DNA from: an uncultured Acetatifactor sp.
GTDB taxonomy: Bacteria > Bacillota > Clostridia > Lachnospirales > Lachnospiraceae
Assembly: GCA_947625675.1 (NCBI GenBank)
Contig: CANQPH010000007.1
Span: forward strand, 1 to 64,000
Length of the DNA: 64,000 bases
Direction: 5' to 3'
The position numbers were made by a program, and so were the translations under genes. Below the pieces are notes generated by a model. It ran no database searches. It was not told the origin of the DNA and saw nothing but the letters and a program-made list of their open reading frames with translations. Numbering within the stretch: position 1 is the first letter of the stretch; each line of letters begins with the position of its first letter. Positions 61,096 to 64,000 of the stretch are shown in pieces.

Positions 61096-63226
61096 CTGTC
61101 TCTCCTTGATGCACTTCCGGGATAAAGGTTCTGCGGCTGGTCACCGGCTCCTCCTGCCCCGCTTTGGCTTTTTGTATGGCCTCCTGACAAAAGGCCTCCT
61201 GAGAATTAAAGCTCTCTTTCCCCCTCTTATCCACCTTTTCATAGGTGCCGTCAGGCTGCAGGATCTGGGCCTTGACAGTGTCCCTCAGCTGATTGTTCAG
61301 GATATGGAGCAGTTCTTCCTTCAGTTCCTCCTTTTCCACCGGGAAGAGGATCTCCACCCGGCGCTCCAGGTTGCGTGGCATCCAGTCCGCACTGCCGCAG
61401 TAGATCTCATAATGTTCGTCATTTTCAAAATAAAAAATGCGGGCGTGCTCCAGGAAATTGCCTACGATGGAACGGACGGTGATGTTCTCGCTGACCCCGG
61501 GGATTCCGGTGCGCAGGCAGCAGATTCCCCGGACAATGAGGTCGATCTTCACCCCCGCCGCACTGGCCTCGTACAGGGCCGCGATGACGTCCGGATCGCA
61601 CAGGGCGTTCATCTTGGCGATGATCCTGGCAGGCCGTCCCTCCAGCGCATATTTTTTCTCCCGGTCAATGAGGCTTAAAAAACGATTCTTCAGCCACAGG
61701 GGAGCCAGGGACAGCTTGTTCCACATCAGGGGCTCGGAATAGCCGGACAGCATGTTGAATACCGCCGTGGCGTCCTCTCCGATGGTTTCCGAACAGGTCA
61801 TGAGACCCACGTCCGTATACAGCTTGGCGGTGGCGTCGTTGTAATTGCCGGTGCCCAGGTGCACGTACCTGCGGATCCCGTCCTCCTCCCGGCGCACCAC
61901 CAGGGTGATCTTGCTGTGGGTCTTCAGGCCCACCAGGCCGTAAATCACGTGGCAGCCCGCCTTTTCCAGCATCCGGGCCCACACGATGTTGTTCTCCTCG
62001 TCGAACCGGGCCTTCAGCTCCACCAGCACGGAAACCTGCTTGCCGTTCTCCGCCGCCTGGGCCAGGGCCTTGATGATGGGAGAATTGCCGCTGACCCGGT
62101 AGAGGGTCTGCTTGATGGCCAGCACCTCCGGATCCTGGGAAGCCTGACGGATAAACTCCACCACCGGGGTAAAAGTCTGGTAAGGATGATGCAGAAGGAT
62201 GTCCCCCTTCTGGATCTCTTCAAAAATATTGCAGCCCGCCGGGAGCTCCGGCACCGGCTGAGGCTCATATTTGGGAGCTTTCAGGTGATCGAAGCCCTCC
62301 AGGCCGTACATTTTCATCAAAAAGGTCAGATCCAGAGGCCCATCTATGGAGTAGATGTTCTCCTCCTGGATCTCCAGTTCCTTTCTGAGGAACTTGAGCA
62401 GCCGTTTGTCCATGCCGTCCTCCACCTCCAGGCGGATGGCGGCGCCCCTCTGACGCTTCTTCAGCTGCTTCTCGATCTCCTTCAGCAGATCCTCCGCTTC
62501 ATCCTCATCGATGGTCAAATCCGCATTCCGCATGATTCGGAAAGGATGGGCGCAGATGATCTCATAATTCAAAAATAACTTCTGGATGTTGCGCTCGATG
62601 ATCTCCTCCAGCAGGATCACCTTCAGCACATCCCCTTCTCCGGGAAGCTCCACGATCCTGGACAGCACGCTGGGCACCTGCACCGTAGCGAAGTCCAGCA
62701 CCTTGCCGTCCTTTTTCTGCATCAGGGCCCCGATGTTCAGGGACTTATTGCGGATCAAAGGGAAGGGCCTGGAAGAATCCACCGCCATGGGAGTCAGCAC
62801 CGGATACACGTTGTCCTCGAAATATCGGTCGATGAAGGCCGCATCCGCCCTGGACAACTCCTCGTGCTTCCGGATCACGTGAAGGCCGTTCTGCTCCAGC
62901 ATGGGGAGCAGGGCCCTGTTGTAGGTGGAATACTGCAGATCCACCAGTTTGTGGATCTCCCCCGCCAGGAGGTTCAGCTGCTCCGCCGGGGTCAGACCGG
63001 CGATGTCCTTCTTGTCATAGCCCGCATGATTCATGTCCATCAGGGAAGCGATGCGGATCATGAAAAATTCATCCAAGTTGGATGCGGTGATGCTCAAAAA
63101 TTTCAGCCGTTCAAACAGCGGAATGCTCTTGTCCCTGGCCTCGCACAACACTCTGTGGTCGAACAGGAGCCAGCTGTACTCTCTGTTGGTGTAATATTCC
63201 GGATTCCGAAAATCTTTCTCTGCCAT
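61085..63226 (-). CDS. ppk1: Polyphosphate kinase 1
   Basis: 713 residues, full length. N-terminal domain YYTNREYSWLLFDHRVLCEA; middle VLTPMAVDSSRPFPLIRNKSL; catalytic part IKQTLYRVSGNSPII, the autophosphorylated His region in GLKTHSKITLVVRRE and the second His region near HARIFYFEND. It builds polyphosphate from ATP at the membrane. The C-terminal tail is extended and charged. It lies between ppx (upstream, 19 nt) and maf-HAD (overlapping), so synthesis and breakdown of polyphosphate are encoded together. Confidence 0.97.
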   Translation of the reverse strand: MAEKDFRNPEYYTNREYSWLLFDHRVLCEARDKSIPLFERLKFLSITASNLDEFFMIRIASLMDMNHAGYDKKDIAGLTPAEQLNLLAGEIHKLVDLQYSTYNRALLPMLEQNGLHVIRKHEELSRADAAFIDRYFEDNVYPVLTPMAVDSSRPFPLIRNKSLNIGALMQKKDGKVLDFATVQVPSVLSRIVELPGEGDVLKVILLEEIIERNIQKLFLNYEIICAHPFRIMRNADLTIDEDEAEDLLKEIEKQLKKRQRGAAIRLEVEDGMDKRLLKFLRKELEIQEENIYSIDGPLDLTFLMKMYGLEGFDHLKAPKYEPQPVPELPAGCNIFEEIQKGDILLHHPYQTFTPVVEFIRQASQDPEVLAIKQTLYRVSGNSPIIKALAQAAENGKQVSVLVELKARFDEENNIVWARMLEKAGCHVIYGLVGLKTHSKITLVVRREEDGIRRYVHLGTGNYNDATAKLYTDVGLMTCSETIGEDATAVFNMLSGYSEPLMWNKLSLAPLWLKNRFLSLIDREKKYALEGRPARIIAKMNALCDPDVIAALYEASAAGVKIDLIVRGICCLRTGIPGVSENITVRSIVGNFLEHARIFYFENDEHYEIYCGSADWMPRNLERRVEILFPVEKEELKEELLHILNNQLRDTVKAQILQPDGTYEKVDKRGKESFNSQEAFCQEAIQKAKAGQEEPVTSRRTFIPEVHQGETDGV

Positions 63227-63245
63227 GATAACCTGACCTCCCCCT

Positions 63246-64000
63246 CTAAAATTGCTTTCTCTGCTTTAAAATGGGCTGGACGCTGAACACTTCCTGGAAA
63301 AATCCTTCCCGTTCCTCGAAGAATCCCCTCTCCAGGGTGATGTCCGCCTGGGTGTCCACCGTCAGCACCAGCGTATTGTCCTTCAGCTGGGCCTTGATCC
63401 CCTTCAGCTTCTGCTTGTGGCTGCAGTCCAGACTGTTGGCCAGTCGCAGGATGGCCGTCAGCTTGGCGATCACCAGATAAGCTTCATGGCGCAGCCCCGA
63501 TCCCCTGGCCCGCAGCTCTTCATAATATTGAAAAGGACTGTGGTTGAAGCGCACTACATTGGCCACGATCTCCCTTTCCTCATCGGAAAGGCCGATGATT
63601 TCCGTGGACATGATGATATTGTAAGAATCCTCGCCCAGGTTCACCATGCTGATATATTTGCCGCAGTCATGGAGCAGGGCCGCCAGCCGCAGATACAGCC
63701 GTTCCCTCTTGCCCATGCCATGGATCTTTTTCATGCCGTCAAAAATAGTGAGGGTGATATTGTCCAGGGTCTCCGCCCGTTTTCTGCTGCCCAGGTAACG
63801 CTTGCCGATATTGGTGGCGCAGGCTAAGATATCCTTTTCAAAATCATGTTCGTCCGTCAGCAGCCTGTTTTTTTCCGCATATTCATAGGCGATGCCGTCG
63901 CACAGGGTCACCCCGGGAGCCCAGATCTCTTCCGCCCCCATGAGCAGGGAAATCCGCTTCAGGATCACGGCGCTGATCAGGACCAGGGGAACCCTTTCCT
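63246..64000 (-). CDS. ppx: Exopolyphosphatase Ppx/GppA family, 3' part only
   Basis: The frame continues off the right edge (ERVPLVLISAVILKRI), so the N-terminal actin-like domains are outside. The visible part has the end of the ATPase fold (EIWAPGVTLCDGIAYEYAE) and the HD-like domain with AALLHDCGKYISM and FNHSPFQYYEELR. Ppx removes terminal phosphate from polyphosphate, and GppA acts on pppGpp. The helical C-terminus is normal. First visible gene of the ppx-ppk1-maf operon. Confidence 0.9.
   Translation of the reverse strand, partial: ERVPLVLISAVILKRISLLMGAEEIWAPGVTLCDGIAYEYAEKNRLLTDEHDFEKDILACATNIGKRYLGSRKRAETLDNITLTIFDGMKKIHGMGKRERLYLRLAALLHDCGKYISMVNLGEDSYNIIMSTEIIGLSDEEREIVANVVRFNHSPFQYYEELRARGSGLRHEAYLVIAKLTAILRLANSLDCSHKQKLKGIKAQLKDNTLVLTVDTQADITLERGFFEEREGFFQEVFSVQPILKQRKQF

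Overview
The window looks like a chromosomal segment of a gut anaerobe of the class Clostridia, most likely Lachnospiraceae. I infer this from gene content: ATP-type PEP carboxykinase together with pyruvate phosphate dikinase, Uma2/DUF3791/DUF3990/DUF3737 proteins, strong AGGAGG ribosome sites with frequent TTG/GTG starts, and a large plant-glycan locus. No rRNA, tRNA, CRISPR array or complete insertion sequence was found.

Region by region: 0.3-5.7 kb holds a glycosyltransferase-2 fused to a MarR-like winged helix, an HD hydrolase, a class I amidotransferase (peptidase C26), a LysR regulator and O-acetylhomoserine sulfhydrylase. 5.8-16.2 kb holds a scrap of a glycerate-2-kinase-like gene, a very long Lhr-type helicase coupled to mscL, an ApbE flavinyltransferase, a Uma2 protein, an oligoendopeptidase F and a DUF4886 protein. 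16.3-18.7 kb is an AT-richer, probably acquired island: an erm-type rRNA methyltransferase with its own attenuator (a leader peptide with an Arg-Ile-Arg motif and an intrinsic terminator), an AraC fragment, and a three-gene DUF3791/DUF3990 cassette that resembles a toxin-antitoxin module. 18.7-29.9 kb is mostly housekeeping: a methyltransferase, a PatB aminotransferase, DUF3737, a second Uma2, a Na/Pi cotransporter, pckA and a large BvgS-like hybrid sensor kinase.

29.9-49.1 kb is a polysaccharide utilisation locus aimed at rhamnose- and uronate-containing pectin (rhamnogalacturonan). It has a central AraC activator, a GH78 rhamnosidase, GH105 unsaturated-rhamnogalacturonyl hydrolase, a PL11-like propeller, a GH29 fucosidase, a GH57-like enzyme, an SGNH esterase, an ABC sugar importer, an MFS carrier, and a set of redox/radical enzymes (Gfo/Idh/MocA, zinc-type dehydrogenase, radical SAM-SPASM, TIM-barrel isomerase). 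21-bp-spaced TTTGTTG direct repeats upstream of two of its transcription units look like a shared AraC-family operator.

49.3-64.0 kb holds ppdK, a glycerophosphodiesterase, an MFS carrier, an ABC-F ATPase coupled to a PHP-HAD fusion, a broken MATE transporter, a Maf-HAD fusion, ppk1 and the 3' part of ppx. Here ppx, ppk1 and maf form a polyphosphate/nucleotide-housekeeping operon.

Three features cross these regions: (i) a MITE-like structured repeat with ACAGTTCA/TGAACTGT termini in two full copies and one partial copy; (ii) a recurring leader, ending in the Shine-Dalgarno sequence, in front of four unrelated genes; (iii) short in-frame tandem repeats (6, 10, 12 or 14 residues) expanded in linkers of several unrelated conserved proteins.
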